Source: Luteitalea pratensis (GTDB lineage: Bacteria > Acidobacteriota > Vicinamibacteria > Vicinamibacterales > Vicinamibacteraceae). From it: 64,000 nucleotides of DNA. The notes beneath the pieces were generated by a model, which was given only the letters and a program-made list of their open reading frames with translations, did no database searches and was not told the origin of the DNA. Each line of letters opens with the position of its first letter. Within the stretch, counting starts at the first letter, position 1. Positions 54,707-64,000 of the stretch are shown in pieces. The DNA is taken from NCBI RefSeq assembly GCF_001618865.1, contig NZ_CP015136.1, forward strand, positions 4,685,001 through 4,749,000, given 5' to 3'. A program made the position numbers and the translations under genes.

Positions 54707-56187
54707 GCCGCGGCTCCGCCGCGCAGCGCATCGTAGACCGCGAGATCGGGGGCAGGAATGTGGACGGTCGGGACGACCAGCACGGGCGGCGCCACCTCGG
54801 CCTGGACCGTGCGCGCGTCGAACGCGAGACCGGCATCGAGCAGCGTCGCCAGGACGGCGGTCACGCGCATCTCGCCCGCCGTCGATGCCAGCTGTAAGAC
54901 CCGCAGGTACTCCAGGTCGGCGCGCTCGCCGTGCGCCCGGGCCAAGGCATCGTACGCGCGTCGAAACGTGACCGACGGATACAAGTCCTCCCGATAGCGG
55001 TAGCGCGCAAACGCACCGGGTTTGCGCACCAACCAGCCGATCATATGGCGGTAGTCGATGCGGTGCTCGTCCTCTTTCCGCAGCCGCGGCATCGTTTGCA
55101 CGATCTGATCGCGGTAGCGCACCTCGACCACATTGGGATGGACGCGCGCTTCGACCGTGTGGCCCATCAGCTGCGCGGGCACCGAGTACGTGCGGTGGGC
55201 CACGCGAATCGTGCTCCACCGGCGCACGACCGGGTAGTACGTCGTGTAGCTGGGGATCGCCGCAGACGGGAGGGCGCCGAGCGTCGCCCGCTCCTCGGCG
55301 AGGCGGGCCAGCGCCGGCCGATTGCGCCAGTAGGCGACGACCTCCTGCACAAAGGCGTCATAGGCGGCGATATCGACAAACGCCGTGTGGCCGCGCACCA
55401 GCAGCGCCTGTGCCAGGAGCGCTTTGAGGCGGCGATGGGCTTGCTCAGCGACGCCGTTTTCGTGCGCACGTCCCGGCGTGATCCGACTGGAGCGGATCCC
55501 GTCGTGCTCGAGCACGGCGCGGAACCGCGGCGTCAACGCGCGACCGCCACTGGTCTTCAATTCGTGCGTCGCGGCTGACAGATTATCGCTCCGCAGCACG
55601 GGCGGGACGCCGCCCAAGGCCCACAACGCGCCCTGCACACCCGCGACGAGCGCCTCGAACGTCTCGCCAAACGCGATCGTCACCCACGTCCAGTGGCTGT
55701 AGCTGAGCACGAACTCGAACAGCAGATGCGGGAAGGGGGCACCGGCCACGGTCACGCCTAGGTCGGTGGCGTGGGTGAAGTCGATCGCGGCCTCACGTCC
55801 CGGGACGGCCACCTGCGGAAAGAACACCTCGGGCTCCACGCCGTGCCGCGCCCGCCAGTCGCGAAAGCGGCGCTGCAATGTGCGCGCTTGTCCGGCATGG
55901 AACTGGTCGGGGTAGCGCGTGCGCAACACCTCCAAGACCCACTTGGCCTCGAGGACCCCCTTGACGTCACGGCTCAACAGCGGCTCGACGTCGGTGTGCC
56001 AGACCGCGGCGAATGGATCCGGACGCGTCCGCCAGTCGCGGGCCTGCGTCGTCGCGCTGGGCAGCGGCCCCGTGTCCCACTCCCGCGCGGTCCGGAGACT
56101 CATGTCACTGGCGGCCGCTGCGGCCGCCTGGCTCTTTCCATCCATGCGCTTCTGCCTCAAGAGCCGAACCTGTGCATCCGTGACCAT
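54703..56187 (-). CDS. istA: IS21 transposase IstA
   Basis: 494 residues: N-terminal helix-turn-helix ('VRLLRQKRMDGKSQAAAAAA'), catalytic Asp in 'AAIDFTHATDLGVTVAG', second Asp in 'VPPVLRSDNLSAATHEL', Glu in 'HENGVAEQAHRRLKALLAQA', then a beta-barrel region ('YPVVRRWSTIRVAHRTYSVP'). The full DDE triad is visible. Start is GTG or ATG near 56187. Likely active, or recently so, because istB is also intact. Confidence 0.9.
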   Translation of the reverse strand: MVTDAQVRLLRQKRMDGKSQAAAAAASDMSLRTAREWDTGPLPSATTQARDWRTRPDPFAAVWHTDVEPLLSRDVKGVLEAKWVLEVLRTRYPDQFHAGQARTLQRRFRDWRARHGVEPEVFFPQVAVPGREAAIDFTHATDLGVTVAGAPFPHLLFEFVLSYSHWTWVTIAFGETFEALVAGVQGALWALGGVPPVLRSDNLSAATHELKTSGGRALTPRFRAVLEHDGIRSSRITPGRAHENGVAEQAHRRLKALLAQALLVRGHTAFVDIAAYDAFVQEVVAYWRNRPALARLAEERATLGALPSAAIPSYTTYYPVVRRWSTIRVAHRTYSVPAQLMGHTVEARVHPNVVEVRYRDQIVQTMPRLRKEDEHRIDYRHMIGWLVRKPGAFARYRYREDLYPSVTFRRAYDALARAHGERADLEYLRVLQLASTAGEMRVTAVLATLLDAGLAFDARTVQAEVAPPVLVVPTVHIPAPDLAVYDALRGGAAA

Positions 56188-56223
56188 CGGTCAGGCTGAC
56201 ACGGCCGGCGTGCTGGGCCCGAA

Positions 56224-56290
56224 GCGGCAGATCTAGTCGTCGCTACCCGGCAGATCTAATTGTCGCCGCGCAGCTCTGATTGTCGCGCTG
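56224..56290. repeat. Triple end repeat of the IS21 element
   Basis: On the minus strand: GCGACAATCAGAGCTGCGCG, GCGACAATTAGATCTGCCG (plus GGTA) and GCGACGACTAGATCTGCCG, about 20-22 bases each. Such multiple binding sites for the transposase at the ends are characteristic of IS21. Confidence 0.7.
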
Positions 56291-56333
56291 TGTGCGCTGG
56301 ACGCCCTGTCGGTCTAGACTCGGCTCATTGGCG

Positions 56334-56920
56334 TCAGGAAACGGGTACGCCCTCGAATATCAGCGAGCCGGCAATCTGAGCGCCGATCCCGGCAATCCCG
56401 GTGCTGCCGCTCCGGTTATGCGCGATCCTGGTCCCTACTGCCGTGAGGTCGAACCGCACCGGCCGAGACAACACAGTGTCCGGTGCCCCCGCGGTAAGCA
56501 CGGCCATCACCTCGCCGGGGACCAGCGTGTTGGCGCGGGTCAGACCGATGGTGACCTGCCACTGCAGAACATTGCCCTTGTTGGACACGACGGTCACGTT
56601 CGGCGCGAAGAACACTCATTGCACGTCCAGCACGTCACGCCGGCCGGGCACTCGACATTGCTGATAGCGGCCAAGCTTCCAACGGACGTGGCGATCGGGT
56701 CGGTGCCGCCCACGCTGCCTATGTCGAGGCTACATTTCACGAGATCCGGCGTTGATGTTGTGTTCGTCACCAGCACCGGCACCGGATGGCTCTCGTCATT
56801 GACGATGAGTGCCGCGAGTGGCTTGAGCGCGCCCTGGGCCAGCGCCGGGAGCGCACCTGAGACCGACAATACTGCCGCGACCAGCGCGGTACCTGCCGCG
56901 ATTCCTACGTAACGTCGCAT
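56334..56920 (-). pseudogene. Secreted protein of unknown family, one frameshift
   Basis: From 56920 a signal peptide ('VLSVSGALPALAQGALKPLA') and 'VPVLVTNTTSTPDLVKCSLD'. At about 56610 a one-base change shifts to 'NVTVVSNKGNVLQWQVTIGL', then 'PGEVMAVLTAGAPDTVLSRP' and 'AGSLIFEGVPVS'. About 195 residues if restored. Beta-rich, Cys-poor apart from 'CPAGVTCWTCNEC'. Its layout is like the following secreted protein at 57107, in the same orientation. Confidence 0.55.
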
Positions 56921-57106
56921 GACCCACCGCTGCCCGAGGGCTGTGGTCCAGCACGATCACCGACGGCAGCGTGCGCCCGCACAAGGCACGGCCCTCAAGC
57001 GTGTCGGAGCCGGCACGCCGGTGAGGAGGCGCTCTCGGATGCTCCCCAGGGTGGCGACCTCGGCCAACATCAGTGGTCGCTGGCCCCGTCTCGCGTGAGT
57101 CCCCTG

Positions 57107-57619
57107 CTACTGCGCTGCTACCACGAGTGCAGTCGTTGCGGCCGGCGCCGGTTGGATCAGAAGGGCTGCGCGAATGTCCTGGTTCGTGCCATTGAGCACC
57201 AGGACCTTGCAGAAATACTGCCCTGGAGATTCGGACGCGTACAGATTAGACGACCCCGAGTCATGCTGCGGCTCGACAGCAGAGTCCACCCATCCGGCGG
57301 CTACCTGTCCCGTGGCTACGTCGATCAACTCGGTCCGAATAGCGCGAGCCGAATCAGCGATGTTGACGACGCCGCACGTCAACACCCCGCTGTAGAAGTG
57401 GACCATCGGCGTAAACGCTACATTGGACTCGTTCGCGGCGGCCAAGCCATCGACGCTTTCCTGCAAGGTCGTCAGCGACGCCCGGATCTGCTCGAGAAGC
57501 GCGATAACGCTTCCCGGATTCTGGCGTGCCGCGACGACTGTGCCAAGCCCGCTGATCAGGATCACGACGACCACAACCCGCAACTTCCATACACGTTGAA
57601 CAGGGGTAATCCGCGACAT
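57107..57619 (-). CDS. Secreted or membrane-anchored protein of unknown family
   Basis: 170 residues from ATG 57619, preceded by GAAGGAGCATAGCT. A membrane anchor 'LRVVVVVILISGLGTVVAA' is followed by a helical region ('VIALLEQIRASLTTLQESVD') and a beta-rich domain ('VHFYSGVLTCGVVNIADSAR', 'NGTNQDIRAALLIQP'). Similar in size and end pattern to the neighbouring gene at 56334. No family assigned. Confidence 0.6.
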   Translation of the reverse strand: MSRITPVQRVWKLRVVVVVILISGLGTVVAARQNPGSVIALLEQIRASLTTLQESVDGLAAANESNVAFTPMVHFYSGVLTCGVVNIADSARAIRTELIDVATGQVAAGWVDSAVEPQHDSGSSNLYASESPGQYFCKVLVLNGTNQDIRAALLIQPAPAATTALVVAAQ

Positions 57620-57834
57620 AGCTATGCTCCTTCGTGGCGGCCGATCCGAGGACGGCAACGTCACCGCGGCTACGGCAGCAAGGATTCGGATGGAGGGAGG
57701 GCAGGGCCTCTTTGTGGGCTGCGCTCCGAAATCGCGGTGCGAAGGGAGGGTACGCGGCATCCACTCGCCTGCACAGAGCATGACCATGCTCTGTTGTGAC
57801 AATGGATGACTCGGGCGTTGTAGGGTTCACGTCC

Positions 57835-58030
57835 GAAAGAGGTCGAAGCGCGCCTCGGACTTCTGGGTGTACGCCGGATTGAGCGTCTTCCGCCAGGGCT
57901 CGGCGCACTGACGTAGGGCGAGTCGGCCGGCTTGCTGACGATGCCTTCCAGGTCGAGCGCGCAGGCCGCCCGGAAGACGTCCACGCCATCGCACTGCACA
58001 TGCGGCACGTACCGCACGCGAGTGTGTCGT
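57835..58030 (-). pseudogene. LigD ATP-dependent DNA ligase domain remnant
   Basis: The frame reads 'QCDGVDVFRAACALDLEGIV', then 'SKPADSPYVS', which is ligase motif IV/V ('eGvv.KradSpY'). A second frame adds 'PAYTQKSEARFDLFRT'. The ligase nucleophile Lys and the preceding motifs are absent. This and the polymerase-domain remnant at 16813 may be parts of a once complete ligD. Confidence 0.65.
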
Positions 58031-58256
58031 GTCGAATGAGGTGGCGTTGAGCCGTGTCGTGTCGATGTGCATCGACTTCGTTGCCATCGCGCACGCAAGG
58101 CGCCTCAGGCGGCCGTCAGGTCCGAGAAACCGTCGACCGGCACTTGCGGCAGTTGACGGTACGCTAACGCACCGGCTTTCGTCTTCATTCCTGCGCGCAA
58201 GTCGAGCGAGCGCGCGGCGGTACCGATCCCATGAACGTCAAGGAGCGAATCGTGTG

Positions 58257-58560
58257 ATGAAGACAGTCCTCCTTTCAAGCCTGCTCGTGACGTTCGTAGC
58301 CGGTATCCCGACGTCCACAGCACAACCGCCTCAATCCGGGCCGAACGAGGAGCGGGCGGCGCAAAGAATCGCCGACGCGACGCATGATCTCGATCCCGCA
58401 CGTCTCGCATCGCTCGCTGATGATGTCTGGGAAGCGCATCGTGAACGGGCGACAGATCGCATCAGACGCGAAGTCACACGCTACATGCAGAGTGACATTG
58501 TCCCCAGTGAGCCATCTGCAACAGTTGAGGCGAAAGTTCGGGCTGTGCTCCGGTCACATC
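58257..58560 (+). pseudogene. Secreted protein truncated by transposase insertion
   Basis: From ATG 58257: signal peptide 'LLSSLLVTFVAGIPTSTAQ', then 'AAQRIADATHDLDPARLASL' and 'ADRIRREVTRYMQSDIV'-like helical region. The frame goes on into transposase sequence at about 58570, so the C-terminus is lost. Family unknown. Confidence 0.5.
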
Positions 58561-58569
58561 ACGTCGATT

Positions 58570-59465
58570 CGGAGTGCCGCGCGTGGGACGCGTGGCCATC
58601 GATGGCAGCAAGGTCCAGGCGAATGCCTCCAAGCACAAGGCGATGAGCTACGGGCGGATGCGGGAGAAGACGACGCAATTGCGCGACGAAGTGGCGGCCT
58701 TGCTCGCGCAGGCCGAAGCGGCCGATGCGGCTGAGGACGCGACCTACGGCGCCGATCGCCGCGGCGATGAACTGCCCGCTGAACTGAAGCGTCGTGAGGA
58801 TCGACTGGCGCGCATCAAGGAGGCGAAGCGCGCGCTGGAAGCCCAGGCGAAGGCCGAGGCCAGCGACGCCGGGACGTCGCCAACGAAGGCGAAGCCGCTG
58901 CCGAAGGCGCAGTACAACTTCACCGATCCCGAGTCGCGGATCATGAAGACGCCCGAGGGGTTCGCGCAGGCCTACAACACGCAAATCGCGGTCGATGACC
59001 TGCAATGGATCGTCGGGCAGTGCGCACGCAGGCGACCAACGACAAGAAGCAGTTGCTGCCCATGCTCACGACCATCACCCGGCAGTCGGGCGAGATGCCG
59101 ACGCAGGTCTTGGCCGATGCGGGCTATTGTTCGGAGGCGAGCCTCATGGCCGCCGCGGCGCTACCGATCGACGCGTATGTCTCCACGCGTAAGCAGAAGC
59201 ACGGCGAGCGCCCTGGGCCCTGCCCGCGCGGACGCGTACCGAAGGCGGCCACGGTCCTCGACCGCATGACGCGCAAGCTGCAGACCAAAGCCGGCGCCGC
59301 GATCCATGCCGCGCGCAAGGCGATGGTCGAACCGTGTTCGGGCAGATCAACGAGGCGCGTGGCTTCCGTCGGTTCTTGCTGCGCGGCTACGCGAAGGTGC
59401 AGGCCGAGTGGGCGCTGGTGTGCACGACGCACAATATTCTCAAGCTGTACCGCCTCTGCCTGTGA
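58570..59465 (+). pseudogene. IS1182-type transposase, 5'-truncated and frameshifted
   Basis: Frame 1: 'VAIDGSKVQANASKHKAMSY' and 'DEVAALLAQAEAADAAEDAT', 'PLPKAQYNFTDPESRIMKTP'. Near 59000 it shifts to 'PTQVLADAGYCSEASLMA' and 'TRKQKHGERPGPCPRGRV'. Near 59335 it shifts to 'GQINEARGFRRFLLRGYAKV' and 'QAEWALVCTTHNILKLYRLC', with a stop at 59463. The DDE core of IS1182 transposases is recognisable. The N-terminal 130 or so residues are missing. Inactive. Confidence 0.8.
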
Positions 59466-60142
59466 ACCAGGCACGCGCCCGGCGTGGACGTGTCGATACA
59501 CGCCCACGCGCACCGCCACGGGGCGGTCCGAATGGCTCGGTGACGCCGTAGCGCTACGACAGCACCGACGCGGCGACCTCGGTGATGGCCGTCACTTGCT
59601 CAGACCGCGGTCGCGCGGTTAGTCGGACACGCTCCTAGCAGCGGTTCGTGGATAGTCTGAGGCACTGACGGGCTCCGAGTCGTTCCTCGGCGGCCGTGCC
59701 CTTCCAAGGCCGGCTGCCTGCTCCTCATGGCCGACACGAACTGATACGTGCTCGAACGAAGAGAGGCGAAGAAGCCTGCGTGCTGGGTCTTGGACGCAGC
59801 CGCGAGCGGTTCCCACCGCGCTCAATTGCGCCGCTCCGTGACGGTCAGCATCCGAGGGGCCGGAACCGGGACTAGGCCGCGTCGATCACGCGTCGCCGCT
59901 CCATTGTCCACAATGTGTCGAATCCCCTGGGGTTATGACCGGCCGTCACCCCACTTGATCGGTCGAATCATTACGACAGTCGCACGTCCGCGGTTGACGA
60001 CGGAAGCATCAGCGGATACAGGTTGACGGAAGACCTGTCGTCGGCGTCAACAGCCGTCGCTGGTCGGGCAGCACCGGCGAGCTGCCTGACCTTTCCGCAT
60101 GTCTGCACGTACAATGCGCGGCATAGGGACAGTCGACCGCTC
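59466..60142. other. Region without a recognised gene
   Basis: No ORF, hairpin or repeat was recognised; the promoter of the CadC-like gene must lie in its right part. Confidence 0.4.
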
Positions 60143-61393
60143 ATGTCGCTCGAAATCAACGAGATATACGGGTTCGGTTCCTGCCGGCTGGACGTCGGCC
60201 GGCGGCTGGTGATCTCCGCGGGCAACCCGGTGGCGCTGCCTCCGAAGACCTTCGAGCTTCTGGTGCTGCTCGTTCGCCACGCCGGGCGCGCCCTCTCGAA
60301 GCAGGAGTTGATGACGGCCTTGTGGCCGAACACATTCGTCGAAGAAGCAAACCTGTCATTCCAGGTCTCGACGCTGCGGAAGGCGCTTGGCGTCGACGGC
60401 GCAGCGTGGATCGAAACGCTCCCCACGCACGGCTACCGGTTTTCGGCGGACGTCCTCGCTCTCGCGCCGCCCGTCGCTGCAACACCGATACCCTCGCCGA
60501 CGCCGGGGCCGTCACGGGCCCGTGTCGACTGGCGCTGGATTGGGATGGGTGCGAGTGTCATCGTCCTGGCGCTGGCCGCGTTCGTCATTCTCGATCGAAG
60601 CGGCCGGCGATTGGCTGGTGGAACCGACGGCGAGACCGAGGCAGTAACGCTCACCGCCTACGAAGGCATGGAGTCGAGTCCTTCGCTCTCGCCCGACGGC
60701 AGCCAGGTCGCGTTCGTCTGGAGCGGCGCGACGCCGACGCAGCAGGACATCTACGTGAAGCTGGTCGGCCCGGGCGAACCTGTGCGACTGACGACTCATC
60801 CCGCTCGAGACGACTCGCCGGCGTGGTCCCCGGACGGCCAGAGCATCGCGTTCCTGCGCTGGACGGCGGGCAACGACACGGACGTCGACGTGTTGCTGAT
60901 ACCGGCACTCGGAAACGGGGCGGAGCGCCGGATCGCGTCGACGACGGTTCGGCCAACGTCGCGCCACATCAGCCGGCTGGCCTGGACTCCCGATGGCAAG
61001 TGGCTCGCCATCGCGGCCGCGCCATCGCCGACGCAACGCCACGGCATCTGGCTGCTGTCGCCTGACGGCCGTGAGCAACGCCGCCTGACCAAATCGCATG
61101 GCATCACCGGTTACGCCAACGGCGACGCCAGCCTGGCGTTCTCGACCGACGGCCGCCACCTGGCGTTCGCGCGCAGCCGGTCGGCCGGCGTGGACGCTCT
61201 CTACGTGCAGGCACTGTCGCCTGACATGAAGCCCGTCGGCGATGCCGTGGCTGTCACCGAGGAGTCGCCGCGCGCGTCGCTGGGCAAGCGCTCGTGGTTC
61301 GGCGTCGCGCTGAGCCCCGACGAGTCCACCCTCTTGTACTCGGTCGTCGAGAGCCTCAATCGCGACCTGATGCTGGTCGATCGTACCCGGTGA
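60143..61393 (+). CDS. CadC-like regulator: winged helix, membrane helix and TolB-like propeller
   Basis: 416 residues. An OmpR-type winged helix ('LPPKTFELLVLLVRHAGRAL', 'LWPNTFVEEANLSFQVSTLR', 'ALGVDGAAWIETLPTHGYRF') is followed by one membrane helix ('MGASVIVLALAAFVILDR'). A C-terminal extracytoplasmic WD40/TolB-like propeller ('SSPSLSPDGSQVAFVW', 'SPAWSPDGQSIAFLRW', 'LAFSTDGRHLAFAR') completes it. This one-component layout is very common in Acidobacteria. It probably senses an outside signal and controls DNA directly. No target is obvious; frdA is 590 bp downstream. Confidence 0.92.
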   Translation: MSLEINEIYGFGSCRLDVGRRLVISAGNPVALPPKTFELLVLLVRHAGRALSKQELMTALWPNTFVEEANLSFQVSTLRKALGVDGAAWIETLPTHGYRFSADVLALAPPVAATPIPSPTPGPSRARVDWRWIGMGASVIVLALAAFVILDRSGRRLAGGTDGETEAVTLTAYEGMESSPSLSPDGSQVAFVWSGATPTQQDIYVKLVGPGEPVRLTTHPARDDSPAWSPDGQSIAFLRWTAGNDTDVDVLLIPALGNGAERRIASTTVRPTSRHISRLAWTPDGKWLAIAAAPSPTQRHGIWLLSPDGREQRRLTKSHGITGYANGDASLAFSTDGRHLAFARSRSAGVDALYVQALSPDMKPVGDAVAVTEESPRASLGKRSWFGVALSPDESTLLYSVVESLNRDLMLVDRTR

Positions 61394-61679
61394 CGCGACG
61401 TCGCCGGCGCGCCACAAAATCAAGACGGTCGAGCAGCTCACGGACCCGTCGGGCGCGCCTGCAGTCCCCTTTGCGCAGGGCTGGGCGCTGGGCGTAAACT
61501 GTGCTCCTCCGAAGTCCCCGGGGAGGCTTCGGATCCTTCCGAACCCCAATAGGGCATGCCGTGCAGTCTGCACGGCACTGTAGATCCCCGAAGTTGCAGA
61601 ACCTGTCCGCCGTAGCCTTGGCGAGGGCGGAATCGTTACGGCGTCTCGGCGACCCTGTGAGCTCGAAACGGGGGGAGTC

Positions 61680-61904
61680 ATGAACGCGAACGGCAGCTTC
61701 ATCGGCCTGCAGGCACCCTGCGGCCAGATCGTCGACGGAGAGAACTACGAGGATCACGACGACGAGGTCGTTGTCACCCGGGAGACGTTCTATGCCTGCG
61801 GGTGTCGGAGTATCCAGCACGAGTACCACGACGGCGCTGTCAGCCGGCGAATTGTCCGGCACGACGGCCACGTGCTGATCGACGAACTGCTATCAGCGGA
61901 ATAA
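61680..61904 (+). CDS. Small hypothetical protein (74 aa)
   Basis: Reads 'MNANGSFIGLQAPCGQIVDG', 'VVTRETFYACGCRSIQHEYH' and 'VRHDGHVLIDELLSAE'. The CGC pattern and the beta-like segments may bind metal, but no family is recognised. It lies 75 bp before frdA on the same strand; a GGGGGAGTC precedes the ATG. Confidence 0.6.
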   Translation: MNANGSFIGLQAPCGQIVDGENYEDHDDEVVVTRETFYACGCRSIQHEYHDGAVSRRIVRHDGHVLIDELLSAE

Positions 61905-61979
61905 CGGCGGGAGACAACTGTCACGACGGCCGCCTCGCTCGGAAACGCGAAGGAGCACGGGCGGAGAGGAGACCAGGAC

Positions 61980-63779
61980 GTGACCCCTTCTCATGACGTG
62001 GTGCTGGTCGGCGGTGGCGGCGCGGGGCTCAGAGCCGCGATCGCCATTGCTGAAACCAATCCCCGACTCGATGTCGCGGTCGTCTCCAAGGTATACCCCA
62101 TGCGTAGCCATACCGTCTCCGCCGAGGGCGGAGCGGCGGGGGTCATCGCGCCCGATGACAGCCTGGACGCGCATGCGTACGACACGATCTCGGGCGGCGA
62201 CTGGCTTTGCGATCAGGATGCCGTCGAAGCGTTTGTGACCGAAGCGCCCCAGGAACTCCTTCGCCTCGACCATTGGGGCTGCCCCTGGAGCCGCGAGGCC
62301 GACGGCCGGATTGCCGTCCGCCCCTTCGGGGGCATGACGAAGATGCGCACGTGGTTTGCCGCCGACAAGACCGGCTTCCATATGCTCCACACCCTGTTCC
62401 AGACCTCCCTCAAGTTCCGCAGCGTGGTCCGGTACGACGAATGGTTCGTCACCAGGCTCCTCATCGATGACGGCAGCGTGCAGGGCGTCGTCGCGATCGA
62501 CCTCAAGTCGGGGCGCATCGAGGCCATCACCGCCCGGGCAGTCATTCTCTGCACCGGCGGTACGGGCAAGGTGTTCCCCTTCACCACCAACGCCGCCATC
62601 AAGAACGGCGACGGCATGGCGCTGGCCTACCGCGCCGGCGCGCCGCTCAAGGACATGGAGTTCGTCCAGTACCATCCGACGGGGCTGCCGTTCACGGGCA
62701 TCCTGATCACCGAGGCGGCGCGCGCCGAGGGTGGATACCTGATCAACAAGGACGGCTTCCGTTACCTTCAGGACTACAACCTCGGCCAGCCCCAGCCGCA
62801 GCCCGTGCTGCGGACCATGGAGCTTGGTCCACGCGATCGGCTGTCCCAGGCGTTCATGAAGGAGCTGGACAAAGGACGCACGATCGAGGCGGAGTACGGC
62901 CACGTGGTGCACCTCGATCTGCGCCACCTTGGGGCGAAGAAGATCAACGCCAAGATTCCATTCGTGCGCGAACTGTGCCTGAAGTACCAGAACCTCGATC
63001 CCATCACCGACCTCATTCCGGTACGTCCGGTTGTTCACTACATGATGGGCGGCGTGCACACGGACCTGAACGGCGCGACGCCGCTGCCAGGCCTGTACGC
63101 AGCTGGTGAAGTGGCGTGCGTCAGCATCAACGGCGCGAATCGGCTCGGCTCGAACTCATTGCCAGAGTTGCTGGTTTTTGGCTCGCGTGCCGGCCGCGCC
63201 GCCGCGGAGTACGCGTCGCGCGGACGCGACGTCAATCCGAGCGTGCTGGCCCAGGCGAAGGATGAGGCGCATCGCCTCGAGCACGTTCTCCTCAACACGA
63301 GGGGGCGAGAGCGCATCGCCGACCTGCGCGAAGCCATGCAGAAGACCATGGAGCAGAGCGCGGGCATCTACCGATCGGGTGCCTCGCTCGAGAATGGCGT
63401 AGGGCAATTGCGGGGGCTGCAGGATCGATATGCCGACATCTCCGTCCAGGATCAGAGCCGAACGTTCAACACCGAGCGCGTCGCTGCACTGGAGCTCGCG
63501 TTCATGCTCGATGTCGCCGAAGCGATTCTTGGCTCGGCGCTCCGACGTGAAGAATCGCGGGGTGCCCATCAGCGCACGGATTTCCCGAAGCGCGACGATG
63601 AGCGCTTCCTCGCGCATTCACTGACCTATCGCAGCGCTGACGGTTCGTCTCGCGTGGAGTACCTGCCGGTAACACTCACCCGCTGGCCGCCGGCCGAGCG
63701 GGTCTATGGAGAGGCCGCACCGCATGGCGGACCACATCACGTTGCAGGTCGCAAGGTATCGTCCGGAACAGCAATCTGA
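61980..63779 (+). CDS. frdA: Fumarate reductase/succinate dehydrogenase flavoprotein subunit
   Basis: 599 residues. FAD loop '[18 protein letters not shown]', the covalent-FAD histidine in '[14 protein letters not shown]', the active-site arginine region '[18 protein letters not shown]' and '[12 protein letters not shown]', and '[19 protein letters not shown]'. It fits the quinol:fumarate reductase type more than mitochondrial-type SdhA. GTG 61980 follows GGAGAGGAGACCAGGAC. The iron-sulfur subunit gene overlaps its end by 56 bases. Confidence 0.93.
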   Translation: MTPSHDVVLVGGGGAGLRAAIAIAETNPRLDVAVVSKVYPMRSHTVSAEGGAAGVIAPDDSLDAHAYDTISGGDWLCDQDAVEAFVTEAPQELLRLDHWGCPWSREADGRIAVRPFGGMTKMRTWFAADKTGFHMLHTLFQTSLKFRSVVRYDEWFVTRLLIDDGSVQGVVAIDLKSGRIEAITARAVILCTGGTGKVFPFTTNAAIKNGDGMALAYRAGAPLKDMEFVQYHPTGLPFTGILITEAARAEGGYLINKDGFRYLQDYNLGQPQPQPVLRTMELGPRDRLSQAFMKELDKGRTIEAEYGHVVHLDLRHLGAKKINAKIPFVRELCLKYQNLDPITDLIPVRPVVHYMMGGVHTDLNGATPLPGLYAAGEVACVSINGANRLGSNSLPELLVFGSRAGRAAAEYASRGRDVNPSVLAQAKDEAHRLEHVLLNTRGRERIADLREAMQKTMEQSAGIYRSGASLENGVGQLRGLQDRYADISVQDQSRTFNTERVAALELAFMLDVAEAILGSALRREESRGAHQRTDFPKRDDERFLAHSLTYRSADGSSRVEYLPVTLTRWPPAERVYGEAAPHGGPHHVAGRKVSSGTAI

Positions 63780-64000
63780 CATCACCTTCGACGAGTACGA
63801 AGTCCCCTGCCCGAAAGAGTGGGTGGTGTTGGACGGGCTGAATCACATCAAGGACCGCCTTGACGGGACGCTGTCGTACAGATGGTCCTGTCGCATGGGC
63901 ATCTGCGGGAGCTGCGGCATGAACGTCAACGGCGAACCCAAGCTGACGTGCGCCACCTTCCTTGCCGACTACGCCCCCGGCCCGATCCGGGTGGAGCCTC
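63724..64000 (+). CDS. frdB: Fumarate reductase iron-sulfur subunit (partial)
   Basis: From ATG 63724, 92 residues are visible: '[20 protein letters not shown]', '[20 protein letters not shown]' with [2Fe-2S] cysteines in '[15 protein letters not shown]' and a fourth Cys in 'LTCATF'. The rest, with the 3Fe-4S and 4Fe-4S clusters, lies beyond the window. Start overlaps the frdA coding region, so translation is coupled. Confidence 0.92.
   Translation, partial: MADHITLQVARYRPEQQSDITFDEYEVPCPKEWVVLDGLNHIKDRLDGTLSYRWSCRMGICGSCGMNVNGEPKLTCATFLADYAPGPIRVEP

Larger units (their letters stand above)
53765..56290 (-). mobile_element. IS21-type insertion sequence, apparently complete
   Basis: Contains an intact istA-istB pair overlapping by 4 bases. 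The right end (56224-56290) carries three related units around GCGACAATTAGATCTGCCG. The left end has one related unit near 53770-53800 (GACGACA..., then TCTGCCGG) in opposite orientation. Exact boundaries and target duplication could not be fixed by eye. Confidence 0.7.

Noticed and set aside
61893-63059. 388-residue minus-strand ORF opposite frdA
   Set aside because: Its sequence is the antisense of a clearly conserved flavoprotein; no independent motif.
1-64000. CRISPR arrays, tRNA and rRNA genes
   Set aside because: No regularly spaced short repeats, cloverleaf-like sequences or rRNA-like stretches were recognised by reading both strands; a covariance-model scan was not possible here.

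Overview
The window is GC-rich and most resembles an accessory region of an Acidobacteriota chromosome, probably a Vicinamibacteria-type soil organism. This is an inference from gene content. It holds an OmpR-type winged-helix/TolB-like propeller regulator, secreted sulfatases, an ASPIC/UnbV remnant, a PEP-CTERM protein, a UvrA2-type excinuclease protein and fumarate reductase. No rRNA, tRNA or CRISPR array was seen.

Layout. 0-3.6 kb: phage and mobile debris (serine-recombinase fragment, HATPase gene, HK97 capsid tail) abutting a B12-binding regulator that has lost its start. 3.6-13.5 kb: membrane protein, PPOX-type flavoprotein, RsbT remnant plus SpoIIE-type phosphatase, basic glycine-zipper protein, YihY/BrkB protein and UvrA-like protein. 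13.5-20.5 kb: decayed genes (GH2, amino-acid transporter, LigD polymerase domain) between intact MscS, SGNH hydrolase, SnoaL-like and DUF1003 genes. 21-36.6 kb: a stress-type island with two SDRs, isochorismatase-like hydrolase, SRPBCC protein, zinc alcohol dehydrogenase, RecQ, two FAD oxidoreductases (one with a Rieske domain), DUF6496, pterin dehydratase, a lipoprotein pair and DUF6335, interrupted by a broken IS21. 37-42 kb: two overlapping sulfatases, a CPBP protease and a membrane protein. 42.4-50.2 kb: ASPIC remnant, HigA-like/DUF4926 pair, phage-like minus-strand cluster, cupin gene between 37-bp repeats, ParDE, PilZ remnant and PEP-CTERM gene. 50.5-59.5 kb: glycan-type membrane protein, recombinase tail, an intact IS21-type element, secreted proteins, a LigD ligase remnant and a broken IS1182-type transposase. 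60-64 kb: CadC/TolB-like regulator and frdA-frdB.

The strongest new signal is regulatory. Three loci (8.1, 21.4 and 23.3 kb) carry nearly identical -24/-12 (sigma-54) promoters, each preceded 120-155 bp upstream by the same roughly 33-bp element, the arrangement expected for one enhancer-binding protein. Further sigma-54-like sites lie upstream of the amino-acid transporter, DUF6496, a small ORF, pterin dehydratase and the PEP-CTERM gene. This suggests that a scattered set of stress and envelope genes is co-regulated through RpoN, although neither rpoN nor an activator gene is in the window.

Many genes are broken by one- or two-base shifts or a single stop codon. Some lie in short G/C runs and may be assembly errors, so 'pseudogene' here means broken in this sequence.
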